Origin: Flavobacterium lacustre
Lineage (GTDB): Bacteria > Bacteroidota > Bacteroidia > Flavobacteriales > Flavobacteriaceae
Direction of reading: 5' to 3'
DNA: 64,000 bases
Assembly (NCBI RefSeq): GCF_027474525.2
Contig: NZ_CP114882.2
Location: forward strand, 2,542,001-2,606,000
Below the pieces are notes generated by a model. It was not told where the DNA came from and did not search any database. It worked only from the letters and a program-made list of their open reading frames with translations. Position numbers and translations under genes: made by a program. Below are positions 17,248 through 24,797 of the stretch, piece by piece. The stretch's first letter is position 1; each line of letters opens with the position of its first letter.

Positions 17248-18486
17248 ATGAATACTACTACCCGAATTAAATTATCTATCATGATGTTTCTGGAATTTTT
17301 TATCTGGGGCGCGTGGTTCGTAACTCTAGGTACTTTTCTGGGAAATAACCTGAGTGCTTCCGGATCTGAAACAGCAGCTGTTTTTTCCACTCAATCTTGG
17401 GGTGCAATTATTGCTCCTTTTATTATAGGTCTAATAGCTGACCGTTATTTTAATGCAGAGAAAATTTTAGGTATTCTTCATCTTGTTGGAGCATTTTTGA
17501 TGTATCAAATGTATCAATCAGAAGAAGTCGGGATGTTTTACACTTACGTTTTGAGTTACATGATTTTATATATGCCAACATTGGCTTTGGTTAATTCAGT
17601 TTCATTTAATCAAATGAAAGATCCGGAAAAAGAGTTTGCCAACATTAGAGTTTGGGGAACCATTGGATGGATTTTGGCAGGGTTGTCTATTAGCTTTGTT
17701 TTTCATTGGGATTCAGCAGAGGCCGTTTCACAAGGATTATTAAAAAATACTTTTCTTTTATCAGGAATTGCCGCTTTGATTTTAGGACTTTTTAGCTTTT
17801 CGTTGCCTAAAACTCCACCAAAAGTTAGTGATGAAAAAATTAAATTAGCAGATATTATTGGTTTGGATGCTTTGAAATTATTAAAAGATAAAAACTTTGC
17901 TATCTTTTTTATCTCATCAATTCTTATCTGTATTCCTCTTGCATTCTATTATCAAAATGCGCATCCATTTTTGACAGAAGCTGGTGTTGAAAATCCTACA
18001 GGAAAAATGGCTATCGGACAAATATCTGAAGCCTTGTTCTTATTGCTTATTCCAGTGTTTTTTAGTCGTTTTGGATTCAAAAAAACTATTTTGGTTGGTA
18101 TGTTAGCTTGGGCTATCCGTTACGTTTTATTTGCTTACGGTAATGGTGATGATTTAAGTTTTATGCTGATTATCGGAATCGCTTTACACGGAATTTGTTA
18201 TGATTTCTTCTTTGTATCCGGTCAAATTTATACGAATTCTAAAGCTGGTGAAAAATATAAAAGTGCTGCTCAAGGTTTAATCACATTGGCTACTTATGGT
18301 GTTGGAATGTTGATAGGTTTTGCAGTTGCAGGATGGATTACTGATAATTATAAAACGATTGAAGGCACTACAAACTGGCAAATGGTATGGATTATCCCTG
18401 CAGGAATTGCTTTTGCAGTATTTTTAATTTTCGCACTTTTATTTAATGACAAAAATAAAACTCAAGAAGAAGTTCCTGCAGTTTAA
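17248..18486 (+). CDS. MFS permease, NupG/nucleoside:H+ symporter-like
   Basis: 412 residues and about 12 membrane helices, beginning RIKLSIMMFLEFFIWGAWFV, the typical opening of the NupG/XapB-like MFS branch common beside Bacteroidetes sugar genes. In this operon it most likely brings a monosaccharide or keto-sugar product into the cytoplasm rather than nucleosides. No SusC/SusD pair is present in the window, so the outer-membrane route for the substrate is not shown. Confidence 0.85.
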   Translation: MNTTTRIKLSIMMFLEFFIWGAWFVTLGTFLGNNLSASGSETAAVFSTQSWGAIIAPFIIGLIADRYFNAEKILGILHLVGAFLMYQMYQSEEVGMFYTYVLSYMILYMPTLALVNSVSFNQMKDPEKEFANIRVWGTIGWILAGLSISFVFHWDSAEAVSQGLLKNTFLLSGIAALILGLFSFSLPKTPPKVSDEKIKLADIIGLDALKLLKDKNFAIFFISSILICIPLAFYYQNAHPFLTEAGVENPTGKMAIGQISEALFLLLIPVFFSRFGFKKTILVGMLAWAIRYVLFAYGNGDDLSFMLIIGIALHGICYDFFFVSGQIYTNSKAGEKYKSAAQGLITLATYGVGMLIGFAVAGWITDNYKTIEGTTNWQMVWIIPAGIAFAVFLIFALLFNDKNKTQEEVPAV

Positions 18487-18499
18487 AAAAAACAAATAA

Positions 18500-19393
18500 A
18501 TGAGTTCTAATTTAAATAGAAGATCTGCAATAAAAGGAATGTTGGCTGCAACTGCCGCTTTAGGTATTCCGTCTGGATTTTCTGCTTTGGCTATGCCAAA
18601 AAATGAAACTAAATTACAATTAGGCATGTTAAAAGGAAATATTAATCATTCGGTTGCCAGATGGTGTTTTGATGATTTAGATGTTGAAACACTTTGTATA
18701 GAATCTAAAAAAATCGGAATAACCGGAATTGATTTAGTTGGTCCAAAAGATTGGCCAATATTGAAAAAATACGATATGGTTTCTACGATGTGCAACGGTG
18801 CAGAAATCAATTTAGTAGATGGTTTTAATGATATTCAATTTCATGAAATATTAATTAAAAACTATACCGAAATGATTCCGTTAGTAGCTAAAGCCGGTTA
18901 TAAAAACCTAATTTGCTTTAGCGGAAGCAGAAGAGGAAAAACGGATGAAGAAGGATGGAATAATTGCGTAATTGGTTTGCAAAAACTTATTCCACTTGCC
19001 GAAAAACACAATGTAACGCTGGTTATGGAATTGCTAAACAGCAAAATTGACCATAAAGATTATCAATGTGACAGAACGCATTGGGGAGTTGAATTAGCAA
19101 AACGATTGGGTTCTGAAAATTTTAAGTTGCTTTACGATATTTATCACATGCAAATTGATGAAGGTGATGTAATTAGAAATATTAGAGAAAATCATCAATA
19201 TATTGCTCATTTTCATACTGCGGGAGTTCCTGGGCGAAATGAAATTGATGAAACTCAAGAACTAAATTATCCGGCAATAATGAAAGCGATTGCCGAAGTA
19301 GGTTTTAAAGGATTTGTTGGACAAGAATTTATGCCAAAAAATCCAAACAAACTGGCTTCATTGAAACAAGCAATTACAATTTGTGATATTTAA
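18500..19393 (+). CDS. Exported hydroxypyruvate-isomerase-like TIM-barrel protein
   Basis: 297 residues with an N-terminal NRRSAIKGMLAATAALGIP signal of Tat type. The barrel shows the metal-ligand pattern MELLNSK (about 174-180), LLYDIYHMQ (about 211-219), HFHTAGVPGRNE (about 236-247) and GFVGQEF (about 271-277), typical of the hydroxypyruvate isomerase/xylose-isomerase-like family. It is likely a periplasmic sugar isomerase or C-C/C-O lyase acting on keto-glycosides. The start is 14 bases after the permease stop. Confidence 0.83.
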   Translation: MSSNLNRRSAIKGMLAATAALGIPSGFSALAMPKNETKLQLGMLKGNINHSVARWCFDDLDVETLCIESKKIGITGIDLVGPKDWPILKKYDMVSTMCNGAEINLVDGFNDIQFHEILIKNYTEMIPLVAKAGYKNLICFSGSRRGKTDEEGWNNCVIGLQKLIPLAEKHNVTLVMELLNSKIDHKDYQCDRTHWGVELAKRLGSENFKLLYDIYHMQIDEGDVIRNIRENHQYIAHFHTAGVPGRNEIDETQELNYPAIMKAIAEVGFKGFVGQEFMPKNPNKLASLKQAITICDI

Positions 19394-19417
19394 TAATCTT
19401 AAAAAAAAAATAGACTC

Positions 19418-20293
19418 ATGATAAAAAGAAGAGAATTTTTAATAAATGCAGGTTTGGCATTAGGCGCATTAGCTATAGCACCAACATTTGCTTTTGATTC
19501 AAAGAAAAGAGCCATAGGAATTCAATTATGGACTTTGCGTGATACTTTACCAAAAGATGTAAAAGGGGTTTTGGCTCAAGTTGGAAAAGCTGGGTTTACT
19601 GAAGTGGAAACTTTTGGATATTCCGTTGATAAAGGCTTTTTTGGTACTTCAGTTCATGATTTCAAATCAATGTTAGATGATAATGGTTTGAAAGCGACTA
19701 GTAATCATTTCGATTTTAATTCGATGATTAAAGATGGTACTACTGATTTTGTAAAATCATACATAGATACTGCCAATCATTTAGGAAGTGAATATGTAAC
19801 TGTACCATATATTATTTCAGAATTACGCGGAACAACAGGCGATGCATACAAAAAACTGGCTGAACAAATCAATAAAGTGGGTGAACTTTGCCAAGCTGGA
19901 GGTTTAAAATTAGCCTATCACAATCATGATTTTGAATTTACAAAATTTGGTGATACAAATGGATATGAGATTCTGTTGAATGAAACCGATAAAAATTTAG
20001 TTGATTTTGAAATGGATTTATACTGGGTAGTTCGTTCAGGAAACAATCCTTTGCAATTATTTAATCAACATCCGGGGCGTTTCAAAATGTGGCACGTAAA
20101 GGATATGGATAAACTTAACCCAGATTGGAATGCAGAAATTGGTACGGGAACTATAGATTTTAAATCTATTTTTGCCCAAGCTGAACTTGCCGGAATGAAA
20201 CGTTTCTTTTTGGAACACGAATCAAACTACAAACCAAATCCAATAGAATCTGCAGTGACAAGTTTTAATTACATCAAGAAAAACTTGATCTAA
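19418..20293 (+). CDS. Exported sugar phosphate isomerase/epimerase-like protein
   Basis: 291 residues. The signal KRREFLINAGLALGALAIAP is Tat-like, and the remainder is a TIM barrel of the same superfamily as the genes at 13421 and 18500. Its visible ligand motifs are LAYHNHDFEF (about 166-175), DFEMDLYWV (about 194-202), MWHVKDMD (about 226-233) and FLEHE (about 268-272). It ends the sugar operon and is followed by a strong terminator. The last 16 codons recur in diverged form at 22681-22728, beyond the glycosidase gene, which suggests that the 3' end has been through a recombination event. Confidence 0.84.
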   Translation: MIKRREFLINAGLALGALAIAPTFAFDSKKRAIGIQLWTLRDTLPKDVKGVLAQVGKAGFTEVETFGYSVDKGFFGTSVHDFKSMLDDNGLKATSNHFDFNSMIKDGTTDFVKSYIDTANHLGSEYVTVPYIISELRGTTGDAYKKLAEQINKVGELCQAGGLKLAYHNHDFEFTKFGDTNGYEILLNETDKNLVDFEMDLYWVVRSGNNPLQLFNQHPGRFKMWHVKDMDKLNPDWNAEIGTGTIDFKSIFAQAELAGMKRFFLEHESNYKPNPIESAVTSFNYIKKNLI

Positions 20294-20383
20294 GTTGTTT
20301 TTAGATTATTTATAAATATAAAAATTAAGTTTTAATCTTACTTTGACACATCAAGAGATAATTTAATTTTTGACTACATTACA

Positions 20384-20422
20384 AAAAATGACCGATTTTG
20401 ATTTTCAATATCGGTCATTTTT
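20384..20422. terminator. Bidirectional terminator between sugar operon and glycosidase gene
   Basis: A perfect 13-bp stem, AAAAATGACCGAT at 20384-20396 and ATCGGTCATTTTT at 20410-20422, with a 13-base loop and A- and T-runs on the outer sides. It can stop transcription from both the operon on the plus strand and the convergent gene on the minus strand. Confidence 0.85.
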
Positions 20423-20454
20423 ATTTTCCACCAGCTTTAAAGCTCTGAGATAAT

Positions 20455-22524
20455 TTATTTAAGCTTCACGCTCAACTCCTCATCATTTTTAATTAGACGA
20501 TTAATGATAATTTTTCCCTGATCAACGACATTTAGCCTGATTCTATTTTTTTCGCGTTTAAGTTTAATGTCTATAGAGCTATCAAAGACCTTAATACTTT
20601 TTAATTCGAAATAATCCCATTTAGCAGGAAGATTTGGACGTAACAGAAAGGAATTAAAGCTTGTAGGTTCTATTCCTAGCAAACCTTCAGTAAAAATTCG
20701 GCAGTACAGCGCACTTTCTGCAGATAACTGTGCCATCCCGTTTTCCGGCCAAGCTTCAACGACATATGGAACTCTGAAACCAAGTAAACGGGTTTGGGAA
20801 TAAGAGCTGAGCCTTTCTAATCCTCTATCCGCTGCACCGGCTTTAAATGCTCCTCTGAAAGCATAGAGCGTACCTCTATCCCAAAATACTTTATTTCCGT
20901 TTTCCTCTGGTTTCAATTCGGTGAGAACACCATTTGTAGACCATAACTTATCAAATAAAGCGTTTAATGTACCCGCTTTCCGTTGGTTAATCCCTACTAC
21001 TAAAGGAAGGCATATCCAGGCTCGTAGTGTTTTATTCTCTTTATAATATTTATAGGTGTCCAGGCCTTCCATTTTCGCTCCGAAATAATGCTCAATTGCC
21101 GAAGACATTTTTTTAGAACGTAACTGGTAATCAGCAATCAAAGATGGCGATTTCCCCATAGCCTTTGCCAGCCTGCCAGCCTGAACCAATGCAGCATAAT
21201 AAAGCGAGGAGGTTGATAAATTTGCTGATCCGCTAGGAAACCTTCCCTCCAGTTCATCACTTTCTGAGGCTACGATGCCGTCAGCAGTGACTCTTTTCCT
21301 GCTGTATTCAAGGCACCAATCAATCAATGGCCAGATTTCCTCCGCTTTTTTCCTGTCACCCGAAGCCAGCAAAAAGTGAGTTGCACCATAGGCAATCATG
21401 GCTGCATCGCCGCGGTCGTATTCTCCAAATGGAAATTGGACATCTAGTTCAAATGATGCCCAAATCTTACCCCCATCTTTGGGAATGTTTTTTTGAAAAA
21501 TCCGATAAGCATTCATTGCCGCCTGCATGCCTGTTTGATAGCCAAGATAAGAAAAGAATGGACTACTGTACTCTGCTTGATCATTGGCCCAAATGCCTAC
21601 ATAATAATTACCTCCACCTGGTGAATGAACTAAACCTAAGCGCGATAGAAAAATACTCTCTGCCGCTCTAATTTTGGAAAAGTAAAATAATGTATTGATG
21701 GTTTTGTCAGGAGACTTGAATACTAAATTACTAGAAATACTGTCTAGAAATAAGTCACGCTTATGCTCGATGGCTGTTAAAGATCTTTCTGGTTCTGGCT
21801 CATCATTCAGTCTCGCGGTAAAGTATATGCCAAAGGTATATTGTTCGCTGGGACCAATATTTATTTCCGGCTTTGCGTCAGTTGTTATTTTTCTTAGATA
21901 TTGACCATGAAATCCAGTCTCATGCTGAATCAATTCGGTAGCCCCTATCATAATCTTTTGTGACTTTTTCTCTTTATTGATCAGCGTCCATTTCTCTACA
22001 AAACAACGCTTGTCCATAGCTGGAAAAAGAGTTCTAATTACTTGGATACCGTCACGCTGTTTGAAATAAAAACTGATTTTTCCCTGAATGGAAATAGAAT
22101 CCAGAACGCCTGTTTCGAACTTCTTTTCGCCCAATGTAATTACGGGTAAAATATCATCCGTATATTGTGAGCGCAAGTAGGCTCTGTACATAGATTCATT
22201 AGATTTACTAAATTTCCTAAGCTGGGGAAAGATTATATCTCTTGTTATTTCAACTTGTTTTGCTTTATTGACTTTATAGCCAATAATGCCTGATACCAGC
22301 GAACCGGACATTTCAATATTGTCATCATGGGGCAGCCTGTTCTCTTTTGTGAGATCCCAAGTAATACCTTGATTAGCGTTAGTGTGCCAGAATAGTTCGT
22401 TTTGTTGCATCAAATCTTGAGCAAATGACTGATGATAAGTAATTATAAAGAAGAACATGGTCAATAATGACCTAATTTTTAGTAGTTCAGTAGAATTCGG
22501 ATTGATTGTTTTTGAAGTATTCAC
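20455..22524 (-). CDS. Secreted six-hairpin (alpha/alpha)6 glycosidase-like protein
   Basis: 689 residues with a signal peptide (hydrophobic LLTMFFFIITYHQSFAQ near residue 35). The N-terminal beta-sandwich region is followed by a helical (alpha/alpha)6 domain with GIWANDQAEYSSPFF, VFWDRGTLYAF and PYVVEAWPENGMAQLSAES, in the general manner of GH63/78/95-like six-hairpin glycosidases. The CAZy family cannot be fixed. Parts are clearly richer in GC than the neighbours: 32 of 60 bases at 20701-20760 and 31 of 60 at 21241-21300. This hints at transfer. It is probably a periplasmic debranching or exo-glycosidase feeding the adjacent sugar pathway. Confidence 0.78.
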   Translation of the reverse strand: MNTSKTINPNSTELLKIRSLLTMFFFIITYHQSFAQDLMQQNELFWHTNANQGITWDLTKENRLPHDDNIEMSGSLVSGIIGYKVNKAKQVEITRDIIFPQLRKFSKSNESMYRAYLRSQYTDDILPVITLGEKKFETGVLDSISIQGKISFYFKQRDGIQVIRTLFPAMDKRCFVEKWTLINKEKKSQKIMIGATELIQHETGFHGQYLRKITTDAKPEINIGPSEQYTFGIYFTARLNDEPEPERSLTAIEHKRDLFLDSISSNLVFKSPDKTINTLFYFSKIRAAESIFLSRLGLVHSPGGGNYYVGIWANDQAEYSSPFFSYLGYQTGMQAAMNAYRIFQKNIPKDGGKIWASFELDVQFPFGEYDRGDAAMIAYGATHFLLASGDRKKAEEIWPLIDWCLEYSRKRVTADGIVASESDELEGRFPSGSANLSTSSLYYAALVQAGRLAKAMGKSPSLIADYQLRSKKMSSAIEHYFGAKMEGLDTYKYYKENKTLRAWICLPLVVGINQRKAGTLNALFDKLWSTNGVLTELKPEENGNKVFWDRGTLYAFRGAFKAGAADRGLERLSSYSQTRLLGFRVPYVVEAWPENGMAQLSAESALYCRIFTEGLLGIEPTSFNSFLLRPNLPAKWDYFELKSIKVFDSSIDIKLKREKNRIRLNVVDQGKIIINRLIKNDEELSVKLK

Positions 22525-22530
22525 TAGGCT

Positions 22531-22552
22531 TATATTTGTTTAATCAAATATA
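22531..22552. repeat. Inverted repeat TATATTTG-N6-CAAATATA
   Basis: A perfect 8-base inverted repeat directly upstream of the glycosidase start. Each arm is itself a TAnnTTTG box, one per strand. The minus-strand copy is the -7 box of the glycosidase promoter. The symmetrical arrangement could also be an operator. Confidence 0.5.
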
Positions 22553-22575
22553 ATTAATTTGCTATTTCCTCAAAA
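22545..22575 (-). promoter_or_regulatory. Promoter of the glycosidase gene
   Basis: On the minus strand TTTTG (22571-22575), an 18-base spacer and TATATTTG (22545-22552) fit the Bacteroidetes sigma consensus fully. The ATG at 22522-22524 lies 20 bases further on. Confidence 0.65.
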
Positions 22576-22678
22576 CAAAAGCCTGTTTTTATTTTGTCAT
22601 AATTTTGCCTAATCTATGTTTCAGTTGAATCCTAATATGAGATAATGTTTGTCGTTTGTTTTAAATTTTCACTATCGA

Positions 22679-22728
22679 TAGAATCGGCAGTAAAAAGCTT
22701 TGATTATATTAAGAATAACTTAATTTAA
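22679..22728 (+). pseudogene. 3'-end remnant of a TIM-barrel isomerase gene
   Basis: Read on the plus strand, bases 22681-22728 encode ESAVKSFDYIKNNLI followed by a stop. The intact gene at 19418-20293 ends ESAVTSFNYIKKNLI followed by a stop: 12 of 15 residues agree and 38 of 48 bases match, with changes concentrated at third positions. Nothing upstream of 22679 resembles the rest of that gene. The fragment sits directly before its own terminator (22731-22763). It looks like the old 3' end of an isomerase gene, displaced when the segment of about 20.25-22.68 kb with the glycosidase was inserted. Confidence 0.7.
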
Positions 22729-22730
22729 AT

Positions 22731-22763
22731 AAAAAAAGGGATACATCATGTATCCCTTTTTTT
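22731..22763. terminator. Strong terminator ending the PhyH gene (and the isomerase remnant)
   Basis: A perfect 15-bp stem, 22731-22745 with 22749-22763 (core GGGATACA/TGTATCCC), and a 3-base loop TCA. An A-run on one side and a T-run on the other allow function in both directions. The minus-strand stop codon of the dioxygenase gene is directly adjacent. Confidence 0.85.
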
Positions 22764-22764
22764 A

Positions 22765-23757
22765 TTACCACTTCTCTACTCCTAATAATTTTTTCCCCAA
22801 TTCACTCAACTCAGCAGTTTTGTGTTTGGTTTGTTCCCAATTACGAGGGTCGCCCGGAAATGCATATCCTGTTGGGGCAATGCGGTTTTTCCAAGAGTTG
22901 ATTCGCCATTCTTTTAATTCTTCATTGTCTTCTTCAGCTGGCATCATTGAGATATACTGAGCCACTCTTACTCTGTCTTTTGTCAAATTTGGACGAATTC
23001 CGTGTGGTTGTGAGCTATTAAAAATTAATAAATCACCCGCTTCCATTTTCGGTTTTACGAATTGTCCTTCAAAACCTGTTGTGTCTGGTTGAAAGCGATT
23101 TCTATCTTCTGGCTGGGTTAATTTCCAGGTATCATAAGTACGAAACAATTCTGGAATACATTGAAAACCACCCATATTTTCATCATCCGCATCCACTAAG
23201 GCTAACACACCTTGTACATTTTGAGGTTTCGTTTCCGGATCGTAATCCCAATGAATAAATCCTTTGAATTCATAATCAGGTCGTACTGGAAAATTAAGAT
23301 TGACTCTGTCAATAGTTACCCATAATTTCTCTGTTCCCCAAACATCTGCAAAAGCATCATATACTTTTTGCATTTGACGGTTATCCCATTGGTATTGATG
23401 GTTGTATAATTCCACCATTCCACTATTGTTTAATTCTTTCATCTGCATTTCTGCCCTTGGCGGTGCGTACCAGGTTTCAGGATTATTGGGGTCTTTTTCT
23501 TCAAATTCCCATATGAAATCGGCTAATCTTTTTGCATTTTCTTTTGGAACCGCATTTTTGATTATGATATAGCCATTTTCAATCCAGAAATTCCATTGGT
23601 CTTCGGTCAGTTGACGAAGTGGTTCACCATTAGAACGACTATTTAATTTATGTACACTAGATTTTGCAACAGATGGATTTCCAGGAATATCTTTATGTGC
23701 ATTAGTAGCCATAGTCGTTGTCATTGTAGGAGTCATGGTTTGGTTCTTGTTTTCCAT
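22765..23757 (-). CDS. Phytanoyl-CoA dioxygenase (PhyH) family protein
   Basis: A 330-residue Fe(II)/2-oxoglutarate-dependent oxygenase of the PhyH family. Iron ligands are HWD (in FIHWDYDPETKP, about 169-180) and the distal His of SQPHGIRPN (about 252-260), followed by RVRVAQYI with the 2-oxoglutarate Arg. The first 30 residues are a Thr/Met-rich, low-complexity extension that may be disordered. An AraC regulator is transcribed divergently from the shared 153-base gap, a typical control pair. Family members hydroxylate very varied small molecules and the substrate here is unknown. Confidence 0.83.
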   Translation of the reverse strand: MENKNQTMTPTMTTTMATNAHKDIPGNPSVAKSSVHKLNSRSNGEPLRQLTEDQWNFWIENGYIIIKNAVPKENAKRLADFIWEFEEKDPNNPETWYAPPRAEMQMKELNNSGMVELYNHQYQWDNRQMQKVYDAFADVWGTEKLWVTIDRVNLNFPVRPDYEFKGFIHWDYDPETKPQNVQGVLALVDADDENMGGFQCIPELFRTYDTWKLTQPEDRNRFQPDTTGFEGQFVKPKMEAGDLLIFNSSQPHGIRPNLTKDRVRVAQYISMMPAEEDNEELKEWRINSWKNRIAPTGYAFPGDPRNWEQTKHKTAELSELGKKLLGVEKW

Positions 23758-23785
23758 ATTGATATGTTTTTAAAATTTCATAATC

Positions 23786-23819
23786 CAAAAGTAGTAGGAT
23801 ATTACGAGTTGGATTTCAA
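23786..23819 (-). promoter_or_regulatory. Promoter of the PhyH gene
   Basis: TTG (plus-strand caa at 23817-23819), a 23-base spacer and TACTTTTG (23786-23793) on the minus strand, 29 bases before the ATG. The spacer is at the upper end of the known range. Confidence 0.55.
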
Positions 23820-23834
23820 CAGAATTCACCATAA

Positions 23835-23867
23835 TTTGTACTATATTGATATTTACTTTTATATTTG
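23835..23867 (+). promoter_or_regulatory. Promoter of the AraC regulator gene
   Basis: TTTG at 23835-23838, a 21-base spacer and TATATTTG at 23860-23867, a full match to the Bacteroidetes -33/-7 pattern. The ATG is 43 bases downstream. It lies back to back with the PhyH promoter, so one bound regulator could affect both. Confidence 0.65.
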
Positions 23868-23910
23868 AACAATCAATAGTATATTTATGGAACAATTAAG
23901 ATAAAAGCGT

Positions 23911-24747
23911 ATGAAAATTGTTTTTGAAGATATCAAACGTATAGCCGGAAGTTCCTTCCGAATTTTAGTGAATCCCAAACTTAATGACTTCTATTATTGG
24001 CATTTTCATCCTGAATTTGAATTAACATTTATTGAAGCGCCTCAAGGAACTAGACGTGTAGGAAGTCATGTGGGACAATTTGAGGGTTCTGATTTGGTTT
24101 TCATTGGTTCTAATATTCCGCATTTAAATTTTGATTATGGAATAAAAACGGAATATAAAAAGGTAGTCTTACAAATTAAGGAAGATTTTTTTAAAAATGA
24201 TTTTGTAAACACTCCTGAATTAGCCTCTATTTATCAATTATTTGAAAATTCAAAAAAAGTAATTTGTTTTAACGGAATTACAAAAGAATTAGTTGGTAAG
24301 CGATTAAAAGAGATTCATCATTTGCCTAATTTTGAGCAATTTATCGAAGTGTTGTCTTTATTTCAAATGTTGGCTACATCAAATGAAAAGACGTTTTTGC
24401 ATGAACTTCCTTTTGATGATTTTTACAATAATAAAGAACAAAACCGACTAAAAATTGTCTTTGCATTTATTGAAAACAATTTTCAAAGAAACATAACTAT
24501 TGATGAAATGGGGCAATTAACACATTTATCCAAAGCAGCTTTTTGTCGGTATTTCAAAAAAATGACTCGATTGACATTTACTGAATTCTTGAATCAGTTC
24601 AGAATTGAACAAGCTAAACGCCTTTTGAAGGAAGATAAAAATGTGACCGAAACTTGCTACGAATGTGGTTTTGAAAGCCTTTCTTATTTTAATAGAATTT
24701 TTAAAAAAGTCGTTGGACAAAATCCGATACAGTTTAAGAAAAACTAA
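23911..24747 (+). CDS. AraC-family transcriptional regulator with cupin sensor domain
   Basis: 278 residues. The N-terminal cupin-like ligand domain includes WHFHPEFELTFIE (about 30-42). The C-terminal double helix-turn-helix spans about 180-278 (ITIDEMGQLTHLSKAAFCRYFKK, then LLKEDKNVTETCYECGFESLSYFNRIFKKVVGQNP, both described here only by their ends). This is the architecture of sugar-responsive AraC activators. It is divergent to the PhyH gene, which is its probable target. Confidence 0.86.
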   Translation: MKIVFEDIKRIAGSSFRILVNPKLNDFYYWHFHPEFELTFIEAPQGTRRVGSHVGQFEGSDLVFIGSNIPHLNFDYGIKTEYKKVVLQIKEDFFKNDFVNTPELASIYQLFENSKKVICFNGITKELVGKRLKEIHHLPNFEQFIEVLSLFQMLATSNEKTFLHELPFDDFYNNKEQNRLKIVFAFIENNFQRNITIDEMGQLTHLSKAAFCRYFKKMTRLTFTEFLNQFRIEQAKRLLKEDKNVTETCYECGFESLSYFNRIFKKVVGQNPIQFKKN

Positions 24748-24797
24748 AAAGAGTACATTTCTTATTGGTTTAAGAAATATACCCTTTCATTTTATTT

